This document shows positions 53,051 through 62,002 of a stretch of 64,000 nt of DNA, in pieces. Under the pieces are notes generated by a model. It was not told the DNA's origin and made no database searches. It worked only from the letters and a program-made list of their open reading frames with translations. The stretch spans positions 496,001 to 560,000 of the forward strand of contig NZ_REFY01000001.1 of NCBI RefSeq assembly GCF_003841485.1, given 5' to 3'. Source of the DNA: Natrarchaeobius halalkaliphilus. GTDB lineage: Archaea > Halobacteriota > Halobacteria > Halobacteriales > Natrialbaceae. The first letter of the stretch is position 1, and every line of letters begins with the position of its first letter. The translations under genes were made by a program, and so were the position numbers.

Positions 53051-54195
53051 TCGCGACCGCGACTCAGGTGGTCGTTACCGAGTGGACCGTGACCGCCCTT
53101 CTCAACGTCTTCGGGTTCGGGTTGCTCGCGAGCGTCGCGGGCGCCACCATCGCGTTCGGCTATCGACGGTACAGCACTCGTCCGGCACCTCTCGGTGTCG
53201 GAATACTCATCGGGATCGGCGTCGTTGGCGTCTGGCTCAACGGCGTTGGCCTCCAGCAGACCACGGTTATCGACGAAACGCCGCTGTTTCACCACGCCAC
53301 CGCGACGTACTTCCTCGGCGCGTTCGTCGTCGGCGCGGTCGGTGCCGACGGCGGACGGCGGATCGGAGACGCCCTGGCCCGTGACGTCTTCGAGATCCGG
53401 TGCGTGGTCGGTTCGAACGAACGCCTCACGTTCGCCCGGTCGGCCCGCCTTTCGATCGCCGTCGACCTCCCCGGAACAGTCGGGGATCTGGCAGGCTATC
53501 CGCCCGTCGACGAGGCAGTCAAACAGTCGATCGCCGGCGAAACCGTCCTGTTTCCTCACGACCTTTCGGACACGGTGCTGGAGTCGCGTCTCGAGCGCCA
53601 TATCGAACGCGAGTACGACGTCGACTACGCCCGAGTGACACTCGAAACGAACGGGACGGTCGAACACGTTCTCGTCGGACGCCGGCCGGCGGGGATCGGA
53701 TCGACCGTTCCGCCGGGATCAGTTGCAGTTTGTGTTCGGGCCGATCCGCCGGGACGTGCGAGCGCGGGCGATCCGATCGAGCTGTGGTCTACCGAGAAGG
53801 GATCGACCAGTCTCCGTGGGACCGGAACGCTCCGAGCGACGACGGACGAGAGTGTGACGGTTTCACTCGAGGAGGACGTGGCCGGCGAGCTCGATGTAGA
53901 GACTCGATACCGACTCGTAATCCGTCCGACAGCGTCGAGCCAGGTCTACGAACTCGCCTCGGTGCTTCGGGCGACAGACGAGACGATCGTCTCCGTCAGT
54001 GTGACGGTGAACGGACCGCTCGAGACAGAGTTCGTCGGCTGGCTTCCGGGAACCGTGCTTGTACTCCACAGAGACGGTGAGGTGATCCCGTTCCCCAGAG
54101 ACAGAGTCACACTCGAGGCGAGTGACGAGCTGTACGTGCTCGGAACGCCGTCCGAACTGCGTCTTCTCGAGGAAACCGAAAAGAGCGCGTCGTAA
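53047..54195 (+). CDS. Membrane protein with TrkA-C-like domains, second of a pair
   Basis: 382 aa with a GTG start in a GTGA overlap with the previous gene. Again three N-terminal helices, then a cytoplasmic part ending in a clear TrkA-C domain (VLHRDGEVIPFPRDRVTLEASDELYVLGTPSELRLLEE). Likely forms a complex with 51797-53050. Function, possibly cation channel or ligand-gated regulator, is inferred from fold. Confidence 0.8.
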   Translation: MIATATQVVVTEWTVTALLNVFGFGLLASVAGATIAFGYRRYSTRPAPLGVGILIGIGVVGVWLNGVGLQQTTVIDETPLFHHATATYFLGAFVVGAVGADGGRRIGDALARDVFEIRCVVGSNERLTFARSARLSIAVDLPGTVGDLAGYPPVDEAVKQSIAGETVLFPHDLSDTVLESRLERHIEREYDVDYARVTLETNGTVEHVLVGRRPAGIGSTVPPGSVAVCVRADPPGRASAGDPIELWSTEKGSTSLRGTGTLRATTDESVTVSLEEDVAGELDVETRYRLVIRPTASSQVYELASVLRATDETIVSVSVTVNGPLETEFVGWLPGTVLVLHRDGEVIPFPRDRVTLEASDELYVLGTPSELRLLEETEKSAS

Positions 54196-54212
54196 TCCAC
54201 CGCCAGGACCGT

Positions 54213-54488
54213 TCAGGTATCGACGTACTGTTTTTCCCACTCTCGCCGTTCTTCGATCGCCTGTCGGCCACGTTCGCTGATGGCATAGTAGTTCGTTCGT
54301 CGGTCGAGTTCACCCTTCTCGACGAAGGCTTTGTTGACGAGCGTATCGAGGTTCGGATAGAGCCGTCCGTGGTTGATATCCGTACTGTAGTACGTCTCGA
54401 TTTCCCCTTTTACGTCCTGTCCCGACGGTTGATCGGCTCCTGCGATAACGTACAGGAGATCACGCTGGAATCCGGTCAGATCGTCCAT
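54213..54488 (-). CDS. PadR family transcription regulator
   Basis: 91 aa, single winged helix. FQRDLLYVIAGADQPSGQDVKGEIETYY and HGRLYPNLDTLVNKAFVEKGELDRRTNYYAISERGRQ are the standard PadR layout (recognition helix HGRLYPNLDTLV). A short member typical of haloarchaea. Convergent with the TrkA-C gene (17 nt). Target unknown. Confidence 0.94.
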   Translation of the reverse strand: MDDLTGFQRDLLYVIAGADQPSGQDVKGEIETYYSTDINHGRLYPNLDTLVNKAFVEKGELDRRTNYYAISERGRQAIEERREWEKQYVDT

Positions 54489-54701
54489 TTTTCACACAGG
54501 AAAGCACATCACCGGATCGACTATTTGTTATCTATCGCGTATCAGACGGCCCTCGAGTGTTTTAGGGAAGCTACTACGGGCTGAGACTCACAGATCGTCG
54601 ACACGTGAGTCGGGACACGAGGTTGCGTCGCTACTACTCGCGTGATTGTCTGAAAAATGGTATTCGAATTTGTAGACCGCTACCGAACGTGAGGTGCCGT
54701 G

Positions 54702-54896
54702 TTACAGGCGGGTGACGTTGGTGGCGCGGGGGCCCTTGGGGGCCTGTTCGATGTCGAATTCGATGTCTGTGCCTTCTTCGAGGTCCGGACCGCCAACGTC
54801 TTCCATGTGGAAGAATACGTCGTCGTCCGCGTCGTCCGTCGAAATGAAACCGTAACCGCCTGTGTCGTTGAAGAAATCAACGTTTCCTTTCGCCAT
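54702..54896 (-). CDS. cspA: Cold-shock domain protein
   Basis: 64 aa from the ATG at 54896. RNP1 is GGYGFIST and RNP2-like DVFFHM, in a five-stranded OB-fold of ordinary length. Binds single-stranded nucleic acid and helps RNA unwinding at low temperature. The open frame extends upstream but the family start is MAKGNVDFFN. The promoter has a short perfect inverted repeat overlapping the TATA element (54925-54940). Confidence 0.96.
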   Translation of the reverse strand: MAKGNVDFFNDTGGYGFISTDDADDDVFFHMEDVGGPDLEEGTDIEFDIEQAPKGPRATNVTRL

Positions 54897-55357
54897 TGCA
54901 ACTAAACACATCCCCGTCACACGTATAACAGTTGTGTTATCAATTTTCCATCGAATCACCGATAGTTCGTCGATAAACCGACGAACATTCGGTAATGGGG
55001 GGCATAATGAGACGGAAGAGGCACCTTTCAGAGTGGAGTCCTGAAGTGGAGGAATACGTCGAGGAACGCCCTGGAAGCCACGTTTCTCTTCGGAAGGAGT
55101 CCAGGGACCGAAAGCCAGACCCCTCGTATCGACCGTTCCCGCCGGTGTCGAGGGAAGCATCGAGCATCCCTCCAAAACCGACTGTCCGTCCAAAACGAGT
55201 GCCATGGCGGTGGTCGCTCCGGAATCGGACATCGGGTCGAGCCGTCTCCGACCGGTTCGTTCGGTTCGTGTAGTCGGCCTCACTCGAGGTTCTCGAGAGA
55301 ATACTGGTAGCGGGGCAAGATAGTATCGTTTAGGTGGTCTCGAGCACAGCCGTCGGT
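54897..55357. other. Intergenic region around the cspA promoter
   Basis: 461 bases. Near 54925-54940 lies ATAACA-GTTG-TGTTAT, a perfect 6-bp inverted repeat around the cspA TATA position, a candidate operator. A 92-codon plus-strand frame at 54995-55273 has no recognisable family and unusual composition; I do not call it. Confidence 0.5.
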
Positions 55358-56074
55358 ATGGATAACCGACACGGAGCGCCGACGATCCCACAGGTCGCGT
55401 TGATCGGGCTGTTCGTCGCGTCACTCGTCACGGCACAGCTAACCGCCTCGAAGGTACTCGCGTTCGAACTTCCCGTGTCACTCCCGATTACGGGTGCCGA
55501 ACTGATGCTACCGGGGGCGGCGCTCGCCTACGCGCTGACGTTTCTCGCAAGCGACTGTTACACCGAGTTGTACGGCAAGCGCGCGGCACAGATCGTCGTC
55601 AACGTCGCGTTCGCGTTGAACTTCGTGGTCCTCGCGCTCGTCTGGTCGACGATCGCCGCACCCGCCGCCGAAGCGAGCGTGGATCCCGACGCCTTCTCGA
55701 CGGCGCTCGGCGCGTCGACGAACGTCGTTCTGGGGAGTCTGCTCGCATACCTCGTCAGTCAGAACTGGGACGTCTGGTTGTTTCACTGGATCCGCGACCG
55801 AACGGGTACAGAGAAGCTCTGGCTGCGAAATCTCGTCTCAACCGGAACGAGTCAGGCGATCGACACCGTCATCTTCGTCTCGATCGCGTTCGCGATCGCA
55901 CCCGCTGTTCTCGACGTCGGCGTCGTGTTGCCACTCGAGGCCATCCTCGCGTTGATCATCGGCCAGTACCTGCTGAAGCTCGCGATCGCGGTGCTCGACA
56001 CACCCGTTGTCTACGCTATCGTCGCGTTCGTTCGCGCTCGGACGGACGACGGGGGGCGACCGACGAAGGCGTAG
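55358..56074 (+). CDS. Queuosine-precursor transporter family protein (YhhQ/VUT, DUF165)
   Basis: 238 aa from the ATG at 55358. Six hydrophobic helices, with VALIGLFVASLVTAQLTASKV in the first, ASDCYTELYGKRAAQIVVN, and WLRNLVSTGTSQAIDTVIF, which are the family marks. In bacteria YhhQ imports preQ0/preQ1. In haloarchaea preQ0 feeds archaeosine in tRNA; it could also feed a DNA transglycosylase if the candidate at 12185 is one. Divergent from cspA. Confidence 0.9.
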   Translation: MDNRHGAPTIPQVALIGLFVASLVTAQLTASKVLAFELPVSLPITGAELMLPGAALAYALTFLASDCYTELYGKRAAQIVVNVAFALNFVVLALVWSTIAAPAAEASVDPDAFSTALGASTNVVLGSLLAYLVSQNWDVWLFHWIRDRTGTEKLWLRNLVSTGTSQAIDTVIFVSIAFAIAPAVLDVGVVLPLEAILALIIGQYLLKLAIAVLDTPVVYAIVAFVRARTDDGGRPTKA

Positions 56075-56119
56075 TTGCCAAAGAGACGAGGTTTTCCGTT
56101 CCGATCGCCATCGCAGTGT

Positions 56120-57217
56120 ATGGACGAACGCATCCGCGAGCACGCCGACGTGCTGGTCGACTGGAGCGCCCGCGTCGAGGCGGGTGACGACGTCGTGCTC
56201 TCGATCGGTCCCGGCGCACACGACCTCGGAGTCGCCGTCGCTGAAACGTTGGGCGCACGCGGTGCGAACCTGCACGTGACGTACAGCTCCGGAGAGATCT
56301 CGCGCGCGTACCTCCACGCGCACGACGAGGAGTTCGACACAACCTCGAGTCACGAACTCGCGTTGCTCGAGGAGACGGACGTCTTCCTGTCGCTGGGTGG
56401 CGGCCGAAATACGAGCGCGATGGCGGACGTTCCGTCCCGGACGCGTCAATCGTACTCTGGCGCGCGAACGGACGTTCGCGAGGCGCGCATGGAGACGCGC
56501 TGGGTCTCGACGATTCATCCGACGCGGTCGCTGGCACAGCAAGCCGGCATGGCCTACGAGGAGTATCAGGAGTTCGCCTACGACGCGATACTTCGCGACT
56601 GGGAATCGCTGGCCGCAGAGATGGAGCGGATGAAGACGCTGCTCGACGAGGGTTCGACGGTTCGGCTGGTCTCGAGCGACACCGACCTCACCATGCGAAT
56701 CGGCGGGCGAAGTGCGGTCAACAGCGCGGCTTCCGTCGCCTACGACTCGCATAACCTCCCGAGCGGCGAGGTCTTCACTGCGCCGACGGCTACCGAAGGC
56801 GAGGTGACGTTCGACGTGCCGATGACGGTCCGGGGCGAGTCGGTCAGGAACGTCACGCTCGCGTTCGAAGACGGCAGCGTCGTCGACCACAGCGCAGAGC
56901 AGGGTGAAGACGTCATCACGGAGGTCCTCGAGACCGACGACGGCGCGCGTAGACTGGGGGAACTCGGCGTCGGGATGAACCGCGGTATCGATCGCTACAC
57001 GGACAACATTCTCTTCGACGAGAAGATGGGGGAAACTGTGCACCTCGCGCTCGGGCGAGCCTACGACGCCTGTCTTCCCGAGGGAGAGTCGGGCAACGAC
57101 TCGGCCGTCCACGTCGACCTGATCACCGACGTTAGCGAGGACTCGCGTCTCGAGATCGACGGCGAGGTCGCCCAGCGAAACGGTCGGTTCCGGTGGGAAG
57201 ACGACTTCGACGGCTAA
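56120..57217 (+). CDS. Leucyl aminopeptidase-like metallopeptidase (M29)
   Basis: 365 aa from the ATG at 56120. An N-terminal Rossmann-like domain (ADVLVDWSARVEAGDDVVLSI) and a C-terminal M29 catalytic part with LPSGEVFTAPTATEGEVTFDVP, the glutamate-bearing GELGVGMNRGIDRYTDNILFDEKMGETVHLALGRAY, metal ligands expected at Glu, His and Asp in these blocks. Cleaves N-terminal residues from peptides. Ordinary, next to the transporter gene without apparent link. Confidence 0.92.
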   Translation: MDERIREHADVLVDWSARVEAGDDVVLSIGPGAHDLGVAVAETLGARGANLHVTYSSGEISRAYLHAHDEEFDTTSSHELALLEETDVFLSLGGGRNTSAMADVPSRTRQSYSGARTDVREARMETRWVSTIHPTRSLAQQAGMAYEEYQEFAYDAILRDWESLAAEMERMKTLLDEGSTVRLVSSDTDLTMRIGGRSAVNSAASVAYDSHNLPSGEVFTAPTATEGEVTFDVPMTVRGESVRNVTLAFEDGSVVDHSAEQGEDVITEVLETDDGARRLGELGVGMNRGIDRYTDNILFDEKMGETVHLALGRAYDACLPEGESGNDSAVHVDLITDVSEDSRLEIDGEVAQRNGRFRWEDDFDG

Positions 57218-57635
57218 CCGATGGGAAGAACGCACATTTCGAGGGGGGACTCGTCTCCGGTCGATCTGGACGATCCGTTCACAGACCGAGGTGAAGGAGT
57301 CGAATCGCGTCAGTAGGAGCGACCTACCACACCGTAGCTGGTCGTTGTGACGCGAGCGAACGGACCGACGTCCGAGAAATGACTGCATAATTATGTGTGT
57401 CCCGGCCACCATATCGAGTACCGCCCTGACCGGTGGCGGCCAGTAACCGGCAGGGGACGCTCGCTCGGCGTCCCATTCCCCGTTTCCACAGTGTCTGCCC
57501 GCCGTGCCGGAGGCGGAATATATCCGGCCCCATTCCCCTATTTATCGGACCACGAGCGGTCCAGAGGATCCGAAAACGCCGACGGTCGAGGACAGCCACC
57601 GTGACGCTCTCGAGGCTCGAGTACCAACGTCGACC
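57218..57635. other. Intergenic region upstream of DUF309 gene
   Basis: 418 bases; short open frames only, none convincing. A TATATC-like box near 57519 and a CCTATTTATCGG element near 57537 (TATTTAT) may drive the DUF309 gene. Confidence 0.45.
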
Positions 57636-58250
57636 ATGCGCGATCAGCTACGGGCCGGCGTCGCCATCTACAACGACGGGTTCTATCACGCCGCTCACGA
57701 CGCCTGGGAAGAGCGGTGGCTCGACCTCGAGGCGGGGACCGACGACGAGCGCCTGCTCCACGGATTGATTCAGTTCACCGCCGCGGTTTTTCACGCTCGA
57801 AACCGTAACTGGGAGGGTGCCGTCGGACTGGCCGAGAGCGCCTGCGAGTATCTGGCCGAGTTGCCGGATGGGTACCGAGATCTGTGGCTCCCGCCGGTCC
57901 GATCGTTCCTCGAGACGCTGGCCACCGATCCGGACGTGATCGAACGGCGAGAGCCGCCAGCGATCGACCACGACGGCGATACGCCGACGCTCACCGACCT
58001 CGGTTTGGAGGCGACGGCGATCGCCGCGGTCGTCCTCGCCGAGGAACTCGGGTACGGCGACGAACCGCTCGAGCACGCACTGACCTACGCGCGGCGGGAT
58101 CTCGAGGACGGAATCGACGACAGTCGATTCATCTCGCTCCTGTTCGAGTTCGTCCGCGAGGACGATCATCGGGGGATCGTCTATCAGCGTCTCACAGAAC
58201 ACGTCGATCGACGTCGATCCCGGGAAGAAGACGTCGACGGGCTGTTTTGA
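57636..58250 (+). CDS. DUF309 family protein
   Basis: 204 aa from the ATG at 57636. The motif FYHAAHDAWEERW at about 17-29 is the DUF309 signature (YHxAHDxWExxW), with His and Glu residues likely to bind a metal, and LLHGLIQFTAAVFHARNRNWEGA follows. A conserved archaeal/bacterial helical family of unknown biochemical activity. The C-terminus is extended by about 60 acidic residues. Confidence 0.88.
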   Translation: MRDQLRAGVAIYNDGFYHAAHDAWEERWLDLEAGTDDERLLHGLIQFTAAVFHARNRNWEGAVGLAESACEYLAELPDGYRDLWLPPVRSFLETLATDPDVIERREPPAIDHDGDTPTLTDLGLEATAIAAVVLAEELGYGDEPLEHALTYARRDLEDGIDDSRFISLLFEFVREDDHRGIVYQRLTEHVDRRRSREEDVDGLF

Positions 58251-58389
58251 TTGAGTCGGTCCGAAGGCCCGTCTCGACCGAGCCAGGCGTCGGCCGAACG
58301 AGCAGAAGGGGTTATTTTCCCTTCCCCGATTTCAAGAGTACACAGAGCAAGGCCCGGACGTATCTATCTGGTGATCCACAGGGAACGAT

Positions 58390-58833
58390 ATGCCCCAGCC
58401 GTACCGCGGACGTCCTCCGTCTGTATCACGGTTCACCCTTTCGGGAGGGCGAGTTGCGGTACGCATTCCACGGGACGGCACACACTTTTCGAAACTCGAG
58501 AACGGGTATCCGCTGTCCGAGGAGTTTCTGGACCACCTGGCGAAAGACGGCGTCGATGCGATCGTTATCGACGACGGTGAACGGAGCTACGTCTTCGACC
58601 TCTATACGTATCGACAGGGAAACCGGATCGGGCACGAGCCGTATCCGATGAAACGAGTTGCATCCCTGGACGACGCCACGGTCGGTCTGAGTGCGGGTGA
58701 AACCAGCTTGACCGGTTCTGACTCCGACTGGGAGTGGGTGACCGATACCGATCTCCGCCCACCGTTCGATCAATCAGACGCGTCCTCGAGTTCGGTCACC
58801 CACGAGTCACCGGACGAACCCGGGGCCGAGTAG
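58390..58833 (+). CDS. Hypothetical haloarchaeal protein
   Basis: 147 aa. A strand-rich N-terminus (SGGRVAVRIPRDGTHFSKLENGYPLSEEFLDHLAKDGVDAIVIDDGERSYVFDLYTYRQG) looks like a small folded domain; the tail is Ser/Asp/Glu-rich and probably disordered. No family recognised with confidence. Isolated gene between DUF309 and azf. Confidence 0.65.
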   Translation: MPQPYRGRPPSVSRFTLSGGRVAVRIPRDGTHFSKLENGYPLSEEFLDHLAKDGVDAIVIDDGERSYVFDLYTYRQGNRIGHEPYPMKRVASLDDATVGLSAGETSLTGSDSDWEWVTDTDLRPPFDQSDASSSSVTHESPDEPGAE

Positions 58834-58919
58834 AGTTCGATCGAGGTTCCAGCGACCGACCCGAAGTCAGCTCGAGTGATCCAGCCTGCACCGCCACGCA
58901 CTCGGTTCGGTACGATCGC

Positions 58920-59663
58920 TCAATCGTGTTCCGCCGAGTTATCCCGTGGCTGATAGTCGAGGACGTCTCGAGCGCGGTCGATCGAGTAGTACTTGCGGTC
59001 GTTGTCGGAGATGCCGTAGACGATTTCGTAGCCGTACTCCGCCCGGATACACCGATCGAAAAGGTGTGCGCAGTCGCGATAGGAGAGCCACATCGCCTGT
59101 CCGCGCTCGTAGTCGATCGGGGGATGATCCTCGGTGAGGTTGCCGATCCGAATGCAGACGACCGAGAGACCGCGTTCGTCGTGGTAGTACCGACCGAGCG
59201 TCTCGCCCGCAGCCTTCGAGACGCCGTAGAGGTTTCCCGGTCGAGGGAGCTCGGTTCCGTCGAGCAGGTAGTCGTCGTGTGTGCGGTACATGTCGGGCGT
59301 TCGGTCGTCGGTTTCGTAGGCCCCGACGGCGTGGTTCGAAGAGGCGAAGGCGACCTTCTCGACACCGGCGTCGACGGCGGCCTCGAAAACCGTCTGCGTG
59401 CCGTCGATGTTGTTCGTCAGAACGCTGTCCCACGGCGCTTCCGGTCGCGGATCGCCGGCCAGGTGGATCACGACGTCGATGCCGTCCATCGCCGCACGAA
59501 CCGCGTCCCCGTCTGTAATGTCAGCGACGACGAACTCACCCGGCTGTTCCCCCGTCGGTGGGTCGCGATCTACCAAACGCCACTCGTGTTCGTCCGCGAG
59601 GTCGCCAAGGATCGCATCCCCGACGCGTCCCGCAGCCCCCGTAAGCAGGACCGACTGTGCCAT
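58920..59663 (-). CDS. azf: NAD-dependent glucose-6-phosphate dehydrogenase Azf
   Basis: 247 aa. Rossmann motif TGAAGRVGDAIL (GxxGxxG) near residue 8, ASSNHAVGAYET, and the short-chain active site pair in NLYGVSKAAGE (Tyr-x3-Lys, about 145-149). DYERGQAMWLSYRDCAHLF and EIVYGISDNDRKYYS match the haloarchaeal Azf family, which oxidises glucose 6-phosphate with NAD in the oxidative pentose phosphate route. Length fits. Monocistronic. Confidence 0.85.
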   Translation of the reverse strand: MAQSVLLTGAAGRVGDAILGDLADEHEWRLVDRDPPTGEQPGEFVVADITDGDAVRAAMDGIDVVIHLAGDPRPEAPWDSVLTNNIDGTQTVFEAAVDAGVEKVAFASSNHAVGAYETDDRTPDMYRTHDDYLLDGTELPRPGNLYGVSKAAGETLGRYYHDERGLSVVCIRIGNLTEDHPPIDYERGQAMWLSYRDCAHLFDRCIRAEYGYEIVYGISDNDRKYYSIDRARDVLDYQPRDNSAEHD

Positions 59664-59746
59664 TCGTTCGACCCGAGGGATAGCGTCGATAAGTAACGTA
59701 CGGTTCGGATCGGAACCACCTTCCCGATCGCACTCGAGTTACCGGT

Positions 59747-60127
59747 ATGGCCGATGACACTCGAGTATCCGACGACGAGACGCCGACGGACGCCGAAGCC
59801 GCCTGCTTCGAGGCCGGGATCAAGTTCGGGTCGCTCTATCACCAGTTCGCCGGCACGCCGCTCTCGCTCGAGAGCGCATCCAGCCTCGCTCGAGCGATGG
59901 AAGAATCGATCGAGAACCAGCCACACTGTTCCGACGTGACGGTCGAGATCCGCACGGACGAACTGGACGACGCGCTGGCGGCGGCGAGCGCCGAGTACAC
60001 CGAACTGACGGGGCGCTTTCTCGAGGTCGAGATCGTCGTCGACTACGAGGGCCGTACGGTCGTGACGAAAATGGCGATGGAAGACGGCTATCCGCTGATG
60101 CGACTCGAGGCCGTTCGAAACCGATAA
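59747..60127 (+). CDS. mptD: Archaeal dihydroneopterin aldolase MptD
   Basis: 126 aa. CFEAGIKFGSLYHQFAGTPLS is the core of the archaeal MptD family, and VTVEIRTDELDDALAAASAEYTELTGRFLEVEIVVDYEGR completes the fold; MptD is unrelated to bacterial FolB. Converts dihydroneopterin to 6-hydroxymethyl-dihydropterin for folate or methanopterin-type cofactors. About 25 acidic residues form an N-terminal leader. No operon partner. Confidence 0.9.
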   Translation: MADDTRVSDDETPTDAEAACFEAGIKFGSLYHQFAGTPLSLESASSLARAMEESIENQPHCSDVTVEIRTDELDDALAAASAEYTELTGRFLEVEIVVDYEGRTVVTKMAMEDGYPLMRLEAVRNR

Positions 60128-60254
60128 CGAGACAGTCGGCCGTATTCGACTTTCGGAACCTCGTCGTAGTTTCGGCGGTGGCGTCCCCCTGAAGTCGGTT
60201 TTCACTTTCGCTTTCGGGCGACCTTTTAACCCCGATCGCCGCGAACGGACTGAC

Positions 60255-60683
60255 ATGAGCCAGGCGACCTTCGGTGACGACGAACTGTTCGGTGAGGCGG
60301 CAAACGAGATGCGTGAAGACGTCGAGTCCTCGCTTTCTGCCGGCTGGGAAGCTCTTCCAGCGGCCGACGATATCTGGGAGAGCGACGCTGACAACGTCCT
60401 TGGCGTCCTCAACGGCCTCAACGCGGTACTCGACGTCGGGGACGCGGAGGACCACCTTCGCGATGCGAAAAAGTGGTTCACGATGGGACAGCGAGCCGAG
60501 GCGTTCGACGACGCCGACGATCTCGAGGCGGAGATCGGCGATCTCGAGGACGCGATCGACGACATCACCGCGGCGGGCGACCAGGTCGGCGAACTCACCT
60601 CGACGATCCCGACGCTACGCGGAACGCTCGAGGACGCCGGGGCCGAGGACTCGAGTGTGGACGACGACGACGCAGACGACTAA
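60255..60683 (+). CDS. DUF5790 family protein
   Basis: 142 aa. Starts MSQATFGDDELFGEAANEMREDVESSL and continues as a helical, highly acidic protein with KKWFTMGQRAEAFDDADDL and a long heptad-like helix at about 95-125; typical haloarchaea-specific DUF5790. No enzymatic motif. Possibly a structural or regulatory helical bundle. Translated shortly after a TATA-like TTTTAA (60222-60227), about 28 nt before the start. Confidence 0.85.
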   Translation: MSQATFGDDELFGEAANEMREDVESSLSAGWEALPAADDIWESDADNVLGVLNGLNAVLDVGDAEDHLRDAKKWFTMGQRAEAFDDADDLEAEIGDLEDAIDDITAAGDQVGELTSTIPTLRGTLEDAGAEDSSVDDDDADD

Positions 60684-60708
60684 GTACAGTGTCGCTCGCG
60701 CGGACAGA

Positions 60709-61446
60709 CTACCGCTCGTCGGGCCGCGAAAGGTCTCGTTCCGCGACCGCCTCGAGCAATCGTGCGAGCGCTTTGCCGGCTCGCTCGAGCAGTTCGTCCC
60801 CGAGTGACGCCGTTCCGTCGCCCGGATCCCCGACGACACCGTTTTCCGTAAACTCCGCCGAATCGTAGGCCAGATTCGCACGGCTTACCCACTCGCCCCA
60901 GCCATCGGCCGCGCCGTCTCGTGCCGCTTCGATCCGATCCTCGCGGACGAGGTCCGGTTCGCAGTGACGCAAGAGCGCCGTCTCGAGGGGGCCGCCGTGG
61001 CCCATCCGACTCGAGTGGGTGCCGACGGCCTCGAACCAGGTGAACGGGACCGCGTAGGCGTCTCCGTCGCGTGAGAGGGTCGTACCAACCTCCCGCAGGG
61101 CGTCGACGTTTCCGCCGTGACCGTTGACAATGACGACCCGATCGAAGCCGTGGTGTGCGAGGCTCTCGATCGACTCGCGGACGTAGCTCCGAAACGTCTC
61201 GGGCGAGACCCACATCGTCCCCGAAAACTGTCGGTGTTCAGCCGCGATTCCGACGGGGATCGCCGGAGCCCGCACGACCGCTCGATCGAAACGGTCGACT
61301 CCAGCATCCGCGACCGCACGGGCGGTCAGGACGTCCGTTCCGAGCGGCGCGTGGGGTCCGTGTTGCTCCGTGCTACCGACCGGAAGCACGGCGAGATCGG
61401 TCTCGAGTTCCTGGACATCCGTCCAGGTCGCCTCGGTGAGATCCAT
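60709..61446 (-). CDS. Creatininase family amidohydrolase
   Basis: 245 aa. Metal motifs LPVGSTEQHGPHAPLGTD (about 21-38), NGHGGNVDAL (about 108-117) and the GHGGPLETALL segment define the creatininase fold. In archaea this family includes ArfB, which removes a formyl group in riboflavin/F420 synthesis, as well as creatinine hydrolases; sequence alone does not choose, though ArfB-like function is plausible because haloarchaea make F420. Convergent with the DUF5790 gene. Confidence 0.88.
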   Translation of the reverse strand: MDLTEATWTDVQELETDLAVLPVGSTEQHGPHAPLGTDVLTARAVADAGVDRFDRAVVRAPAIPVGIAAEHRQFSGTMWVSPETFRSYVRESIESLAHHGFDRVVIVNGHGGNVDALREVGTTLSRDGDAYAVPFTWFEAVGTHSSRMGHGGPLETALLRHCEPDLVREDRIEAARDGAADGWGEWVSRANLAYDSAEFTENGVVGDPGDGTASLGDELLERAGKALARLLEAVAERDLSRPDER

Positions 61447-61575
61447 GCCAGACTACTTCCGCCCCGCCGACATGAACCCGTCGGTAAGTGCGAATCCAGC
61501 GAGATGGACGGCGTTCCCGGATTCGCGGCGCATGCAGGGTCAATGCGTTTCCGGTCGTGTAGCCAATCGACCGAT

Positions 61576-61920
61576 ATGAGCGACGACGACCGCGAACGGG
61601 GCGTGGGCCTCGGAGACGTTCGTGACGCACTCGAGCGCCGGGAGTACCCCGTCAGTCAGGCCGAGTTGCTCGAGGACCACGGGGACGAGGTGATCGAAAC
61701 TGGCGAGAAAACAACGACGCTCGCGGAGTTACTCGAGCCGCTGAACGAAGACGAATACGAATCGTTCGAGGCGGTCGAAACGGCGATCATGAACATGGTC
61801 GGAGACGAAGCGATCGGGCGCAAGAACTACAGCGACCGCACGCCGCCCGCATCGGGGGAGGAACGCCAGGACGAAGGTGCACCCGGTCAGGACGGACAGC
61901 GAGAACAGGAGTCGTTCTAA
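61576..61920 (+). CDS. DUF5789 family protein
   Basis: 114 aa from the ATG at 61576. LGDVRDALERREYPVSQAELLEDHGDEVIE and the EYESFEAVETAIMNMVGDEAIGRKNYSDRTPP segment fit the DUF5789 haloarchaeal family, a small helical protein of unknown function. The last 25 residues are a Gln/Glu-rich disordered tail. Divergent from the creatininase-family gene (130 nt). Confidence 0.85.
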   Translation: MSDDDRERGVGLGDVRDALERREYPVSQAELLEDHGDEVIETGEKTTTLAELLEPLNEDEYESFEAVETAIMNMVGDEAIGRKNYSDRTPPASGEERQDEGAPGQDGQREQESF

Positions 61921-62002
61921 CCCTCGGACGGATCGTTGTACCGTTTTACGGCGATCGCTCGGACGTGAAAGCGATCACCGAGAAAAACCATAACAGACCG
62001 TA

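Noticed and set aside
54995-55273. 92-codon open frame between cspA and the transporter
   Set aside because: Arg/Pro/Ser-rich composition, no homolog recalled, overlaps a similar antisense frame; insufficient support.
55838-57412. 524-codon minus-strand open frame
   Set aside because: Antisense to the transporter and aminopeptidase genes, without recognisable domains.
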